From: Lacicoccus halitifaciens
Lineage (GTDB): Bacteria > Bacillota > Bacilli > Staphylococcales > Salinicoccaceae
Direction of reading: 5' to 3'
NCBI RefSeq assembly: GCF_040544485.1
Contig: NZ_JBDZDV010000003.1
Span: forward strand, 124,001 to 188,000
Length of the DNA stretch: 64,000 bases
Part shown: positions 16,580-25,205 of the stretch, in pieces
How positions within the stretch are numbered: the first letter of the stretch is position 1
How the letters are laid out: each line of letters begins with the position of its first letter
The notes under the pieces: model-generated
What the model was told of the DNA's origin: nothing
The model's database searches: none
The model's input: the letters and a program-made list of their open reading frames with translations, nothing else
Translations under genes and position numbers: made by a program

Positions 16580-17782
16580 TTAAGTGCCGGCCCGCACTTT
16601 ATTCCTGAGCCGGATCGCAAGTGCGATGAGCACAAAACACAGCAGGGCTGCGGCGAGATTGACGGTGACCACGCCCGGCCAGTGGTGGCTTGTCCAGAAA
16701 AGCCCCGCAAAAGTCCCGAGCAGCGACGCCCCCACATAGTAGAAGAACAGATAGAGCGAAGACGCCTGGGCCTTATTGCCGGCGGCATTCCTGCCGACGA
16801 GCCCGCTCACCACCGAGTGGCTTGCGAAGAACCCGTATGTGAACAGCGACAGTCCGAGAATGATCGCCGGTACATTCGGGATGAATAAAACCAATATCCC
16901 GAGTGTGAGGATTGAAAGCCCGAGATAGATCACCTTTTCCTGCCCGAGGCGCATGACCAGATTGCCGTTGATGACGGAGCTGACCGTGCCGATCAGAAGG
17001 ATGAGGAAGACCCAGCTGACGATCGACTGGCTGATGTTGAACGGATCACCCAGGAGTACGAAAGTCACATAGCTGAACAGTGCAATGTTCATCCCCATCA
17101 GCAGGAATCCGGTCCCGAAGAGGCACAGCAGCACCGGATTCTTCAGGTGGCCGATGAGCGAAGCCAGCAAAGCGCCCGCCGACAGTTTCTGGGCTTCAAA
17201 ATGCCGGGAAGGATTCAAAAGCTTCCAGAATACCAGGGTGGCGATGATGCTGATGATGCCGATTGCGAGGAAGGCGGCCTGCCAGTTGAACACATCGCCC
17301 ATAAGCCCGGAGAATACACGGCCGAAAACCGCGCCGAGCGAGTTCCCGCTTATGTACAGCCCCATCGCAAGCGGCATGCTTCGTGGATGGATCTCCTCAC
17401 TGATGTAGGCCATCGCTATCGACGGCACACCGGCAAGGACGACCCCCTGAAGGGTCCTGAGTATGAGGAGCATCGTGAAACTCTCCCCGCTTAAAGGGGT
17501 GAGCACACATAAAAGGGACGCTGCAAACATCGATGTGACCATGATCTGCTTACGCCCCACGGCTTCGGACAGTGAACCGAAGATGATCATGCTCACCGCA
17601 AGGGCGAGCGTCGTCAAAGTGAGCGATAAACTCGAAGTGGCGGGCGTGACGCCGAAGACTTCGGTGAATTCCGGCATGAGCGGCTGTGCGGTGTAGAGGA
17701 TTGCGAAAGTATTGAAACCCGCAGCAAAGAATGCGATTGATATTTTGTTGAACGCCGGGGTCCCCTTCTCTATAAAGTCCAT
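16580..17782 (-). CDS. MFS transporter (YnfM-like)
   Basis: 400 residues with 12 predicted membrane helices and the MFS loop GSLSEAVGRKQ between helices 2 and 3. The N-terminal YTAQPLMPEF and the overall pattern resemble the YnfM / arabinose-efflux branch of drug-H+ antiporters. GGAG lies nine bases before the ATG at 17782. Substrate unknown. It is monocistronic and transcribed away from the lipoprotein gene at 18026. Confidence 0.82.
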   Translation of the reverse strand: MDFIEKGTPAFNKISIAFFAAGFNTFAILYTAQPLMPEFTEVFGVTPATSSLSLTLTTLALAVSMIIFGSLSEAVGRKQIMVTSMFAASLLCVLTPLSGESFTMLLILRTLQGVVLAGVPSIAMAYISEEIHPRSMPLAMGLYISGNSLGAVFGRVFSGLMGDVFNWQAAFLAIGIISIIATLVFWKLLNPSRHFEAQKLSAGALLASLIGHLKNPVLLCLFGTGFLLMGMNIALFSYVTFVLLGDPFNISQSIVSWVFLILLIGTVSSVINGNLVMRLGQEKVIYLGLSILTLGILVLFIPNVPAIILGLSLFTYGFFASHSVVSGLVGRNAAGNKAQASSLYLFFYYVGASLLGTFAGLFWTSHHWPGVVTVNLAAALLCFVLIALAIRLRNKVRAGT

Positions 17783-17957
17783 GATAAGCATCTCCATCGG
17801 GTTTTTTATTATTTATAATGCTACCACTATGGCGTTTGTTAGTAAATTGGTGATGAAGGCCGGCATTATCCATAAAGCCCTCCAAATCAGCTTCAAAAGC
17901 ACCTTTTAACCCCCCTTAAGTATTTTGATTTTTCAAAAAATTTACTTTAAATTTATT

Positions 17958-17985
17958 TTGGTTTATGAGATAATTATGGTATATA
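17958..17985 (+). promoter_or_regulatory. promoter of lipoprotein gene 18026
   Basis: TTGGTT (17958-17963) and TATATA (17980-17985) are 16 bases apart; TATACA two bases later would give an 18-base spacer. A GGGAGGGGGG ribosome site follows. Confidence 0.45.
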
Positions 17986-18025
17986 CATACGCAAATAAGG
18001 GGGGAAACAGGGAGGGGGGAGCTTT

Positions 18026-18478
18026 ATGAAACGTTTTTCCTTTGGGATGCTGATGTGCCTGGCCATTTTCATGAGCGGATGCAGTGAGGACGACTTCAAC
18101 GGGCGGACTTTCAAGGTCATCGATTCAACAAATTTTCTGGAGACGAGAACGGAATTTGATTCAGAAGAGGAAAGGGGTGAGCTATTGTCTTTGACTTTCG
18201 ATTCGGGAGAGGTCATCATCAATTCCGCAAAGCACTTGAAAGGAAAGTATAAGGCAGTGGATGATCAGCTGGAAATCACTCTTGTGGATCATCAGGGGGA
18301 ACTGCTGCTGGTCTTCTCGGATCTCGCTTCAAGTGTCGAGAAGGATGTGAAGTACACAGCCGAAATCTCCGATTTGGACTATTCTCTCGATGCCAATGGT
18401 GATTTGGCCCAGCTCAAGCTCATCGAGATGTATGACCGGGAAGGTATGGTGGTCTTTTTCGAAGAAACGGGAGATTGA
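18026..18478 (+). CDS. small lipoprotein, unknown function
   Basis: 150 residues with a short lipoprotein signal peptide ending MSGC (Cys20), followed by an acidic, mostly beta-rich mature part. I do not recognise the family; the size and layout resemble the small DUF4467/YehR-like lipoproteins of staphylococci, but no motif proves it. A very strong ribosome site (GGGAGGGGGGAG) suggests good expression. It should be anchored on the outer face of the membrane. Confidence 0.75.
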   Translation: MKRFSFGMLMCLAIFMSGCSEDDFNGRTFKVIDSTNFLETRTEFDSEEERGELLSLTFDSGEVIINSAKHLKGKYKAVDDQLEITLVDHQGELLLVFSDLASSVEKDVKYTAEISDLDYSLDANGDLAQLKLIEMYDREGMVVFFEETGD

Positions 18479-18480
18479 AA

Positions 18481-18504
18481 AAACGGCCCCGCCGGGGCCG
18501 TTTT
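18481..18504. terminator. bidirectional terminator
   Basis: ACGGCCCC and GGGGCCGT form a stem with a 3-base loop, flanked by an A run and a T run. It lies between convergent genes and touches the stop codon of the gene at 18504. Confidence 0.85.
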
Positions 18505-19034
18505 CATCTTTCTATTTTCCAGTTCAAGTGAAAGCGCACATTCAGCACCGTATTTGAGTCGGCCATGGTGATTGCACCCTGGTTTTTTCCGGCAAGGAAG
18601 TGGTTTAAGATGTGTTCACGTTTTTCTATCACTTCATCATCAATCTTTTCACCAATGCCCGCCTCACTCTCCACCTCGAGGGGTTTGAATATATAAGGCG
18701 ATTCTTCAAATTCGTAAAGCTCCATCGTTTCCGAATTCCAGGAACTGTCCAGGTAGAATGTCTGGTGATGGGCGCAGATCAAATCCTCATACAGCTGTTC
18801 CGAAATCTCCATTTTGCGGTATGTTTCTATGCCATCCTCTTCATCGCATAAAGTCGCAAAATACCGGCCTTCCTCCTCTTCAATGGAAGAAGGTTTCAGA
18901 TTTTTGATCTCGGAATAATTTTCTCCGCGTATACCTTCAAGAAGTGCTCTGTATATGGCGATATCAGAATCATTTTCGACTGTCATTATAAAGTTGTTGA
19001 AATCATCCAAATGATACATATGACTTTTATTCAT
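18504..19034 (-). CDS. hypothetical protein, acidic
   Basis: About 176 residues, soluble and glutamate-rich, with no signal peptide or recognisable motif. The start is uncertain: GGAGG precedes a GTG (19037) by nine bases and an ATG (19034) by twelve, while an upstream GTG at 19070 has no ribosome site. It is convergent with the lipoprotein gene. Confidence 0.65.
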   Translation of the reverse strand: MNKSHMYHLDDFNNFIMTVENDSDIAIYRALLEGIRGENYSEIKNLKPSSIEEEEGRYFATLCDEEDGIETYRKMEISEQLYEDLICAHHQTFYLDSSWNSETMELYEFEESPYIFKPLEVESEAGIGEKIDDEVIEKREHILNHFLAGKNQGAITMADSNTVLNVRFHLNWKIER

Positions 19035-19141
19035 CACGAGTCCGATCCTCCGTCCGTTTATTTCAACCACAGTATATTATACATTATTTCACAAGAAATT
19101 TACACCGATATGCAATATTTCCACTCATTTTCCTCAAAGAA

Positions 19142-19171
19142 ACCGGCCGCAACATTGCTGCTGCGGCCGGT
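19142..19171 (-). terminator. terminator after M24 peptidase
   Basis: ACCGGCCGC and GCGGCCGGT form a nine-base-pair stem, followed on the minus strand by TTTCTTT. Confidence 0.7.
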
Positions 19172-19191
19172 CATCAGAAATTGACGCCTCT

Positions 19192-20298
19192 TCATCTCTC
19201 GAGTATGATCTCTTCGATATCCTTTGGAAACTTGTTGAAATTATGCGTCCCTTCTTCACCGATGTAGAGTGCATCCTCAATCCTCACGCCGCCGAACCCG
19301 GTCTGGTAAATGCCCGGTTCAATCGTCACCACATGGCCGGGCTCGAGCGGATCTTCGTTTTCGCTGTCGAGTGAGGGCTGTTCATGCAGTCCGTAGCCGA
19401 GGCCGTGGCCGATGCGGTGTGTGAAATAATCCCCATATCCCGCTTCGATGATCACATCCCGCGCTGCAAGGTCCACTTCCTTCATCGGTGTGCCGTGGAC
19501 CGCCGCTTCGATCCCTGCGAGGTTCGCCTCAAGTACAGCTTCATAAATCTCGCGCTGCTGGTCCGTCGGTTCCCCGATGATGAATGTGCGTGTCATATCG
19601 GAGACATACCTCGACTCCGTGACGACGCCGAAATCTATCAGCAGGAAATCCCCCGGACGGACTTCCGTATCGCCGGACTCCCCGTGGGGCAGCGCCGAGT
19701 TCTCACCGGTGAGGACGAGCGGACCAAATGAGACATCTTTTGCGCCATATGACTTCAGCTTCCCTGTCAGAAAATCCGCAATCTCCTTTTCCGTCCTGCC
19801 GATGACGCCCGCTTCCGTCAGATCCGACAGGGCCTTCTCCGTCATATCGACCGCTTCCTGCAGCTGTGCCTTATCCTCCTCATTTTTGATGCCGCGCAGT
19901 GCATTGACCGCCGAGTCGATTGAAAAGATGCTTTCAGCGGCATATTCATCGAGCAGTTTCATATATCTTTCATACACCAGGTGGCTGCCTTCGATGCCGA
20001 TCGATTTCGTCTGCCCGCGGGCGAACTGATCGAACAACAAACCGAACGGGTCTTCCCCGTCGCGGTGCGGCAGATGATTGACGACCGTCGCCGTCTCATT
20101 CACGATCTCCTGGTCGAGCTCCGGATATAAAATCGTTGTCTCTTCAGTCTCCGTATCTATGATGAGCGCAAGGAGCCTTTCATGCGGTTCGATGAAACAC
20201 CCTGTAAAGTAGAAGATGTTCAACGGCTCGGTGAGCAGCACAGTATCCACATTGACACTTGATGCAAGTTTCGAAACTCTCTCTTTATATATCGACAT
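19192..20298 (-). CDS. M24 Xaa-Pro peptidase
   Basis: 368 residues with an N-terminal creatinase-like domain (1-135) and the C-terminal pita-bread metallopeptidase domain. The five metal ligands are visible: the two aspartates in LIDFGV and SDMTRT, the histidine in GHGLGYGLHE, and the glutamates in TIEPGIY and GVRIED. The enzyme should release residues N-terminal to proline in the cytoplasm. No signal peptide. It lies near two further peptidases (21031 and 22176), suggesting local grouping of peptide-recycling functions. Confidence 0.9.
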   Translation of the reverse strand: MSIYKERVSKLASSVNVDTVLLTEPLNIFYFTGCFIEPHERLLALIIDTETEETTILYPELDQEIVNETATVVNHLPHRDGEDPFGLLFDQFARGQTKSIGIEGSHLVYERYMKLLDEYAAESIFSIDSAVNALRGIKNEEDKAQLQEAVDMTEKALSDLTEAGVIGRTEKEIADFLTGKLKSYGAKDVSFGPLVLTGENSALPHGESGDTEVRPGDFLLIDFGVVTESRYVSDMTRTFIIGEPTDQQREIYEAVLEANLAGIEAAVHGTPMKEVDLAARDVIIEAGYGDYFTHRIGHGLGYGLHEQPSLDSENEDPLEPGHVVTIEPGIYQTGFGGVRIEDALYIGEEGTHNFNKFPKDIEEIILER

Positions 20299-20404
20299 TC
20301 AGTTCCTCATCCTTTGCTTTTTTATTTGCACGGGGTCTTTCAGTTATAAATAAAACCTCACCGTGGTATGATTTAAAGTAATGTTATAACGAATGGTGAT
20401 GAAT

Positions 20405-21010
20405 ATGAGAAGATTTTACCGGTTCTTCAACAGACTGCATTCCAAAATCAATGAGAACTTTCAGCTGCCGCTGTTCCTTTCTCTGGCACTGCTGACCCTC
20501 TATACCGTCATTACCGGATTTGCCGCTTACTTGATCAATTATGGCGTGATCGGCCAAGCCGGCGGATTTCTGACCGACAATTATCCCGTTGTGATTTTAA
20601 GAATGATCATTCTCCTTCTTTTCATCAATTTCAACATCATCTATTTGTACCTCCTGGTGCGTTATTTTAAACAACGGAAGGTCCCGCTCCGTGTGATCTA
20701 TTCGTATTATGCGGTCTTTGCGACATTCCTGTTTCTTTTATCCATCATCCTGTTCTTCGCCGTCCTGTTTTCCTATTACGTGATCGGCATGGGGACCGAG
20801 CATATCCTGCTCATCTTCGGACTTGCGATTCTGATTATACTGACGGGTGCCAACCTGTACCCGGCCTACTTCCTCTTCCTTTCCCTGAAAGAGGAGCCGG
20901 TCGACGTCTTCTGGGCGATCATCCTCTGTATCATAGGCATCCACATATTCAGTTATGTGCTCTTCAACATTTGGAACAGAATCCATATCTTCCAATTATG
21001 GTTATTCTGA
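20405..21010 (+). CDS. integral membrane protein, unknown
   Basis: About 201 residues with five hydrophobic segments and short basic loops, N-terminus probably in the cytoplasm. No family recognised. The start is chosen at ATG 20405 with GGTGAT as ribosome site; ATG 20399 and 20393 are in frame. It ends at a compact terminator shared with the isoaspartyl dipeptidase gene. Confidence 0.7.
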   Translation: MRRFYRFFNRLHSKINENFQLPLFLSLALLTLYTVITGFAAYLINYGVIGQAGGFLTDNYPVVILRMIILLLFINFNIIYLYLLVRYFKQRKVPLRVIYSYYAVFATFLFLLSIILFFAVLFSYYVIGMGTEHILLIFGLAILIILTGANLYPAYFLFLSLKEEPVDVFWAIILCIIGIHIFSYVLFNIWNRIHIFQLWLF

Positions 21011-21033
21011 CGGCCGCAAGGGCCGTTTTTTTA
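21010..21033. terminator. terminator (bidirectional)
   Basis: ACGGCC and GGCCGT with a GCAAG-type loop, followed by a T7 run. It lies between the convergent membrane-protein and iadA genes. Confidence 0.8.
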
Positions 21034-22179
21034 TTCGAAAGTCCCTTTTACAAGCGTTTTGCCGTACTGCCTGAGCACTTTCCCTTTCGCGATGACCGTA
21101 TCCAGCTTGAAGCCTTCATCGAAAAGCAGGAGATCTGCATGCATACCTTCCGCGATGCGGCCTTTTTCATGGAGCTGCAGCACCGCTGCGGTGTTTTGGG
21201 TGACGGTGCTGAGCGCCTCCCCTGTGGAGAGGACCCCGCTGTCATGGAGTGCCTTTACGCTGTCGGTGAGGGTCTTTAGGGTTGCCACTTCGAGCCCCTG
21301 AAGATTCCCTGCCGCATCGAACACCGGCAGGCTGCCGTTGCCGTCGGAGGACAGTGTGAGTCGTTCCATATCGCCGCCGGCAGCCTTGAATTTTTCCACA
21401 TCAGCAATGATATCCTCCCCGGCGGTCATATCCACATACGCACCGAGCTTCGTCAGCCCGGCCGCTTCTTCGATCAGATCATCCGTCCGGTTGACATGCG
21501 TCGGATAGATGTTATGCGCCGGCAGGTCATAGTCCTCGATCAGTGCCTTCAGCTGGCTGAGCCCTGCCCTGCCGCCGCCTGTATGGAAATGGGTCACCCC
21601 CGCCTTTCCGGCCGTCATGCCGCCCACCCGTGTTTCGGCCACGATTTTTGCGAGCTCCATCGTCGTGGGCTGGCTCGAGCGGTGGTCGGAAATCGCAATT
21701 TCCGCTGTACCGATCACTGTATCTATTAAATAAAGGTCGCGCTCCAGCGTCCCGGTAATCGTCGGCGGCGGAACCTGGTAATTCCCTGTATACATCAGGG
21801 CGGTGATGCCTTCTGCCGTCAGCGCCTTCGACTTGGCGTAGAGCGCCTCAAGCGACCGGCTCGTCTTGTCCGTGCCGATGAGGCCGACAGCCGTGGTGAT
21901 GCCGGCATCGATGAACTGTCCGATATGCGTTTCCGGGGTGCGGGTGTGGTAGCCGCCTTCCCCGCCGCCGCCGATCAGGTGGACATGGGGATCGATGATG
22001 CCCGGTGTGAGCATCTTCCCTTCCCCCGTTATGATATTGACCGGGATATCCAGCGCCAGGTACTTCTCGATGTCGGTCTCCTTTTCAATGAGGGCGATCC
22101 GTCCGCCGATGATCACCACGTCATTTATGCCTGAGTATACGGGTGCGAACACATCGACACCGGTGATGATGGTGATCAT
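21031..22179 (-). CDS. iadA: beta-aspartyl (isoaspartyl) dipeptidase
   Basis: 382-residue amidohydrolase-fold enzyme. The DPHVHLIGGGGEGG metal motif, the YTGNYQVPPP segment, the conserved GGMTAGKAGVTHFHTGGG and LSSDGNGSLP with the catalytic aspartate match IadA closely. It hydrolyses beta-aspartyl dipeptides that arise when asparagine or aspartate residues isomerise. Its ATG overlaps the stop codon of the S9 peptidase by four bases (ATGA), so translation is coupled. Together the pair would break damaged or blocked peptides into amino acids. Confidence 0.92.
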   Translation of the reverse strand: MITIITGVDVFAPVYSGINDVVIIGGRIALIEKETDIEKYLALDIPVNIITGEGKMLTPGIIDPHVHLIGGGGEGGYHTRTPETHIGQFIDAGITTAVGLIGTDKTSRSLEALYAKSKALTAEGITALMYTGNYQVPPPTITGTLERDLYLIDTVIGTAEIAISDHRSSQPTTMELAKIVAETRVGGMTAGKAGVTHFHTGGGRAGLSQLKALIEDYDLPAHNIYPTHVNRTDDLIEEAAGLTKLGAYVDMTAGEDIIADVEKFKAAGGDMERLTLSSDGNGSLPVFDAAGNLQGLEVATLKTLTDSVKALHDSGVLSTGEALSTVTQNTAAVLQLHEKGRIAEGMHADLLLFDEGFKLDTVIAKGKVLRQYGKTLVKGTFE

Positions 22180-24155
22180 GACACATCATGCTCCAGATAT
22201 TCATCGAACCATGAAGTCAGATGTTTGAGCCTTTCGACCCTGAGGTTCGGTTTGCCTGTACGCGACAGGTTATGGTCTGCAGCCGGAAAGCGGACGAAAG
22301 TCGTATCTTTCTTTTTATATTTCAATGCGATGAACAGCTGCTCCGCCTGTTCCACCGGACAGCGGTAATCATTCTCACTGTGCAGTATCAAGAGCGGTGT
22401 TTCAATATCATCCACATACTTGATCGGTGAATGGTGCCACATCGTCTCAATATCGTTGAAATCGGCTTTGATCTGCCAGTCACTGAAATAATAGCCGATG
22501 TCGGAAACACCCCTGAAGCTCACCCAGTTGGAGATGCTGCGCTGCGTGACCGCCGCTTTGAAGCGGTTCGTATGGCCGACGATCCAGTTCGTCATGAAGC
22601 CGCCGTATGAACCGCCGGTCACACCGAGGTTGTCCTGGTCGATCCACTCATATTTTCCGGTGATGTGATCCACACCCGCCATGATGTCTTTGTAATCCCC
22701 GTTGCCGTAATCACCCCTCACGGCATCGACGAACGACTGGGAGTAGCTGTGGGAGCCGCGCGGATTCACATACAGCACCGCATAGCCTTTAGCGGCGAAC
22801 ACCTGCATCTCATGGAAGAAGGTGTTCGCATAAAATGCATGCGGTCCGCCGTGAATGTTGGTGACCATCGGATACTTCCGCCCTGCCTTGAAGCCTGCCG
22901 GCTTCATGAACCATCCATGGACTACCGTATCATCGAAGCTCTTATATTCCACCGCTTCAGGCTTCACAATCTCTGTTGCCTTGACATATGCCTCATTGAC
23001 CGACGTCAGGGGCTCGAGCCCGGCCTCTTTCAAATCGTACCGGTACAGTTCGCCGGGATGCTCCGGCCTTGAAATCGCAAGATATGCATAGTTTTCATCC
23101 GCGTCTATCCCATGTATATGATGGGCGTCCCGGAGCAGCGGCGAAAGCCCGCCTTCCAGGTCCCCCCGGTAAAGGTTGACACTCCCCATTTCCGAAACAA
23201 GGAAGAGGAATTCTGTTTCCGAAATCCAGGCCGTCGGATTCATTACGGTCGACTGCTGGGTGTCATGCGCCACATAGTCACCGACCGGCTTATCCAGCCG
23301 TGCTGTGAGCTCAGACCATTTCCCGTCTTCCACATCATAAAGGGCGATATGTGCATGCGTCGCATTTTCGAATTCCCGCCCGATATGTGTGATCAGCAGA
23401 TGCGCTTCATCCGGGCTGACATCCACTTTAACGATGTACCCTTCATCTTTTGCGATTTCTTCACTTTCCCCGCCGTTGCTTTTAATGTACAGTTTTTCGG
23501 AGAAATTGAAGTCCCTGTCCTCGCTTTCATCCGATGAATAGATGATCGTCCCGCTTGCCATCACGGCATGCAGCGTGAAGTTCGCCTCACCCGACAGGAT
23601 AGTTTCTTCTTCTCTTGTCTTCAAATCCACTGACTTCACCGCCTGGTACTTCTCCTTGACGAGCCCGATGCTGTCGGCTTTATATTTCATGCGGTTGATG
23701 ACGACGGGCTCAGGGAACTTCTCTTTATCCTTCTCCGCTTCAGCTTCCGCCATCTCTTTTTCCGTTTCCGGCACATTCGAGACATGGTAGAAGATCCTGC
23801 TGCCGTCACTAGAAAACAGTGCACTCGCCACCCCTTCTTTTTCCGCCGTGAGCTGCTCCCTTTCACCGCCGTCCAGTCTGATCAGGAACACCTGCGGCTT
23901 GTCATGTTCGCCTTTGGCGATGAACATTGTCTCCGTCCCCTCCGGAGAATGCCTCACGTTCGAGATGCGCTCCTTTTTATAGCTCAATTGGCGGCTGCCG
24001 GAATCGTCATGCTTATAAAGGTTCGTCACGTAAATGTTCTCTTCCTCATCCAGATGGGTCACTGAATATGTAACTGCGTTCCTACCCGGCACCGCTACAG
24101 GTGAAGCCACCGATTTGATATTGAATATATCTTGGATATCCACTTTTTTCGACAC
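22176..24155 (-). CDS. S9 family peptidase (acylaminoacyl-peptidase type)
   Basis: 659 residues: an N-terminal beta-propeller (about 1-390) and a C-terminal alpha/beta-hydrolase domain. The triad is Ser516 in GGSYGGF, Asp596 in SENDYRCP and His628 in ADHNLSR. No signal peptide, so it acts on cytoplasmic oligopeptides, probably releasing N-acylated or other N-terminal residues. GTG 24155 after AAGGGGGA is the start. It is the first gene of a coupled pair with iadA. Confidence 0.9.
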   Translation of the reverse strand: MSKKVDIQDIFNIKSVASPVAVPGRNAVTYSVTHLDEEENIYVTNLYKHDDSGSRQLSYKKERISNVRHSPEGTETMFIAKGEHDKPQVFLIRLDGGEREQLTAEKEGVASALFSSDGSRIFYHVSNVPETEKEMAEAEAEKDKEKFPEPVVINRMKYKADSIGLVKEKYQAVKSVDLKTREEETILSGEANFTLHAVMASGTIIYSSDESEDRDFNFSEKLYIKSNGGESEEIAKDEGYIVKVDVSPDEAHLLITHIGREFENATHAHIALYDVEDGKWSELTARLDKPVGDYVAHDTQQSTVMNPTAWISETEFLFLVSEMGSVNLYRGDLEGGLSPLLRDAHHIHGIDADENYAYLAISRPEHPGELYRYDLKEAGLEPLTSVNEAYVKATEIVKPEAVEYKSFDDTVVHGWFMKPAGFKAGRKYPMVTNIHGGPHAFYANTFFHEMQVFAAKGYAVLYVNPRGSHSYSQSFVDAVRGDYGNGDYKDIMAGVDHITGKYEWIDQDNLGVTGGSYGGFMTNWIVGHTNRFKAAVTQRSISNWVSFRGVSDIGYYFSDWQIKADFNDIETMWHHSPIKYVDDIETPLLILHSENDYRCPVEQAEQLFIALKYKKKDTTFVRFPAADHNLSRTGKPNLRVERLKHLTSWFDEYLEHDVS

Positions 24156-24223
24156 AAAAAATCCCCCTTATCAGTTTCCTACATTTTAACACTAATAAAG
24201 GGGCGGTTTGAATTGAAAGGTAT

Positions 24224-25189
24224 TTAATTTTCCAGACATTCGGACAATTCCGTCATGCCCTGGGTGATCCTCGGGCCGGGCCGCGTCAGGATGTCCGGAT
24301 CGACCGCACACTGCCGGTCCTCCGATTGTATCGACAGATTATCAACGCCGCGGAAATTCTCCACTTCTTTGCTCAATTGCTCCGCGTCGGCACCGCTCGC
24401 GGAAATGATGTAGTCCGGGTTCCTGTCCAGTATCTCCTCATAACTCACACTGACGAACCCTTCCAGGTCTTTAAATATATTTTCAGCACCGGCTTTTTCG
24501 ATTACGTCATGGAGGAATGTCCCCCGCCCCGTCGTATACATTTCAGGGCCGCTGCTCACCTGCAGGAAGACGGTTCCGCGGTCCGGCGCCGCTTCCATGA
24601 CCGCAGCAAGGTCTGCTTCGAATGCCGCTGCGGCCTCGCTCGCTTCATCAGGCGCGCCGAGAAATCCACCGGCCGCCATCATCGTTTCCGGAATCTCATC
24701 GACAGTTTCCACCTCTTCCAGGAAGATGACTTCCGCCCCGGTCGCTGCTGCCGCGTCTTCCAGCACACCGCCGTGGACGGCATATGAAGATTCATGGGAC
24801 AGAATATGCGTGGGTTCCAGTGCCATCAGCTGTTCAACATCGAATTCGAATGCGTCGAGCCGTTCGACATCCGGATCATTCACCAGGTCTTCAGGGTATG
24901 TATCCACGGTGGTGATTCCGACGATTTCCTCTTCCAGCCCGAGGGCGGCAATTATCTCGGTGTTGCTCGGGATCAATGAGACGATCCGCCTTTCAGGAGT
25001 AGAAAAAGACTCTGAGCTGTTCAGCTCAGAGCCTCGGTCACTGCTTAAATTCGAATCTGAAGATGTCGGTTCCTGCTGTTCGGAGAAATCATTCTGCTGT
25101 TGCTGCTGTTGCTGCATCATCATCATGCCGCAGCCTGATAAATTCATGACCAGGAAAAGCATGACGACTGTTTTGACGACCTTCCTCAT
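24224..25189 (-). CDS. ABC substrate-binding lipoprotein (BtuF-like)
   Basis: 321 residues. Signal peptide with lipobox LSGC (Cys20), then four methionines, seven glutamines and a Ser/Glu-rich linker to about residue 65, then a class III binding domain (RIVSLIPSNTEIIAALGL...) of the vitamin B12/siderophore type. No permease or ATPase gene adjoins, so it must share one. The linker DNA contains triplet runs (ATG x4, CAR x7) and, on the coding strand, a hairpin followed by five T residues (25003-25033). Position next to argS matches staphylococcal gene order. Ligand unknown. Confidence 0.85.
   Translation of the reverse strand: MRKVVKTVVMLFLVMNLSGCGMMMMQQQQQQQNDFSEQQEPTSSDSNLSSDRGSELNSSESFSTPERRIVSLIPSNTEIIAALGLEEEIVGITTVDTYPEDLVNDPDVERLDAFEFDVEQLMALEPTHILSHESSYAVHGGVLEDAAAATGAEVIFLEEVETVDEIPETMMAAGGFLGAPDEASEAAAAFEADLAAVMEAAPDRGTVFLQVSSGPEMYTTGRGTFLHDVIEKAGAENIFKDLEGFVSVSYEEILDRNPDYIISASGADAEQLSKEVENFRGVDNLSIQSEDRQCAVDPDILTRPGPRITQGMTELSECLEN
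25003..25033 (-). terminator. terminator-like hairpin inside the SBP gene
   Basis: On the coding strand GGCTCTGAGCT pairs with AGCTCAGAGTC (one mismatch) around a 4-base loop and is followed directly by TTTTT. It falls in the linker codons roughly 160 bases after the start codon. It has the form of an intrinsic terminator, but may be fortuitous. Confidence 0.45.
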
Positions 25190-25205
25190 AAGAACGCTCC
25201 TTCAA

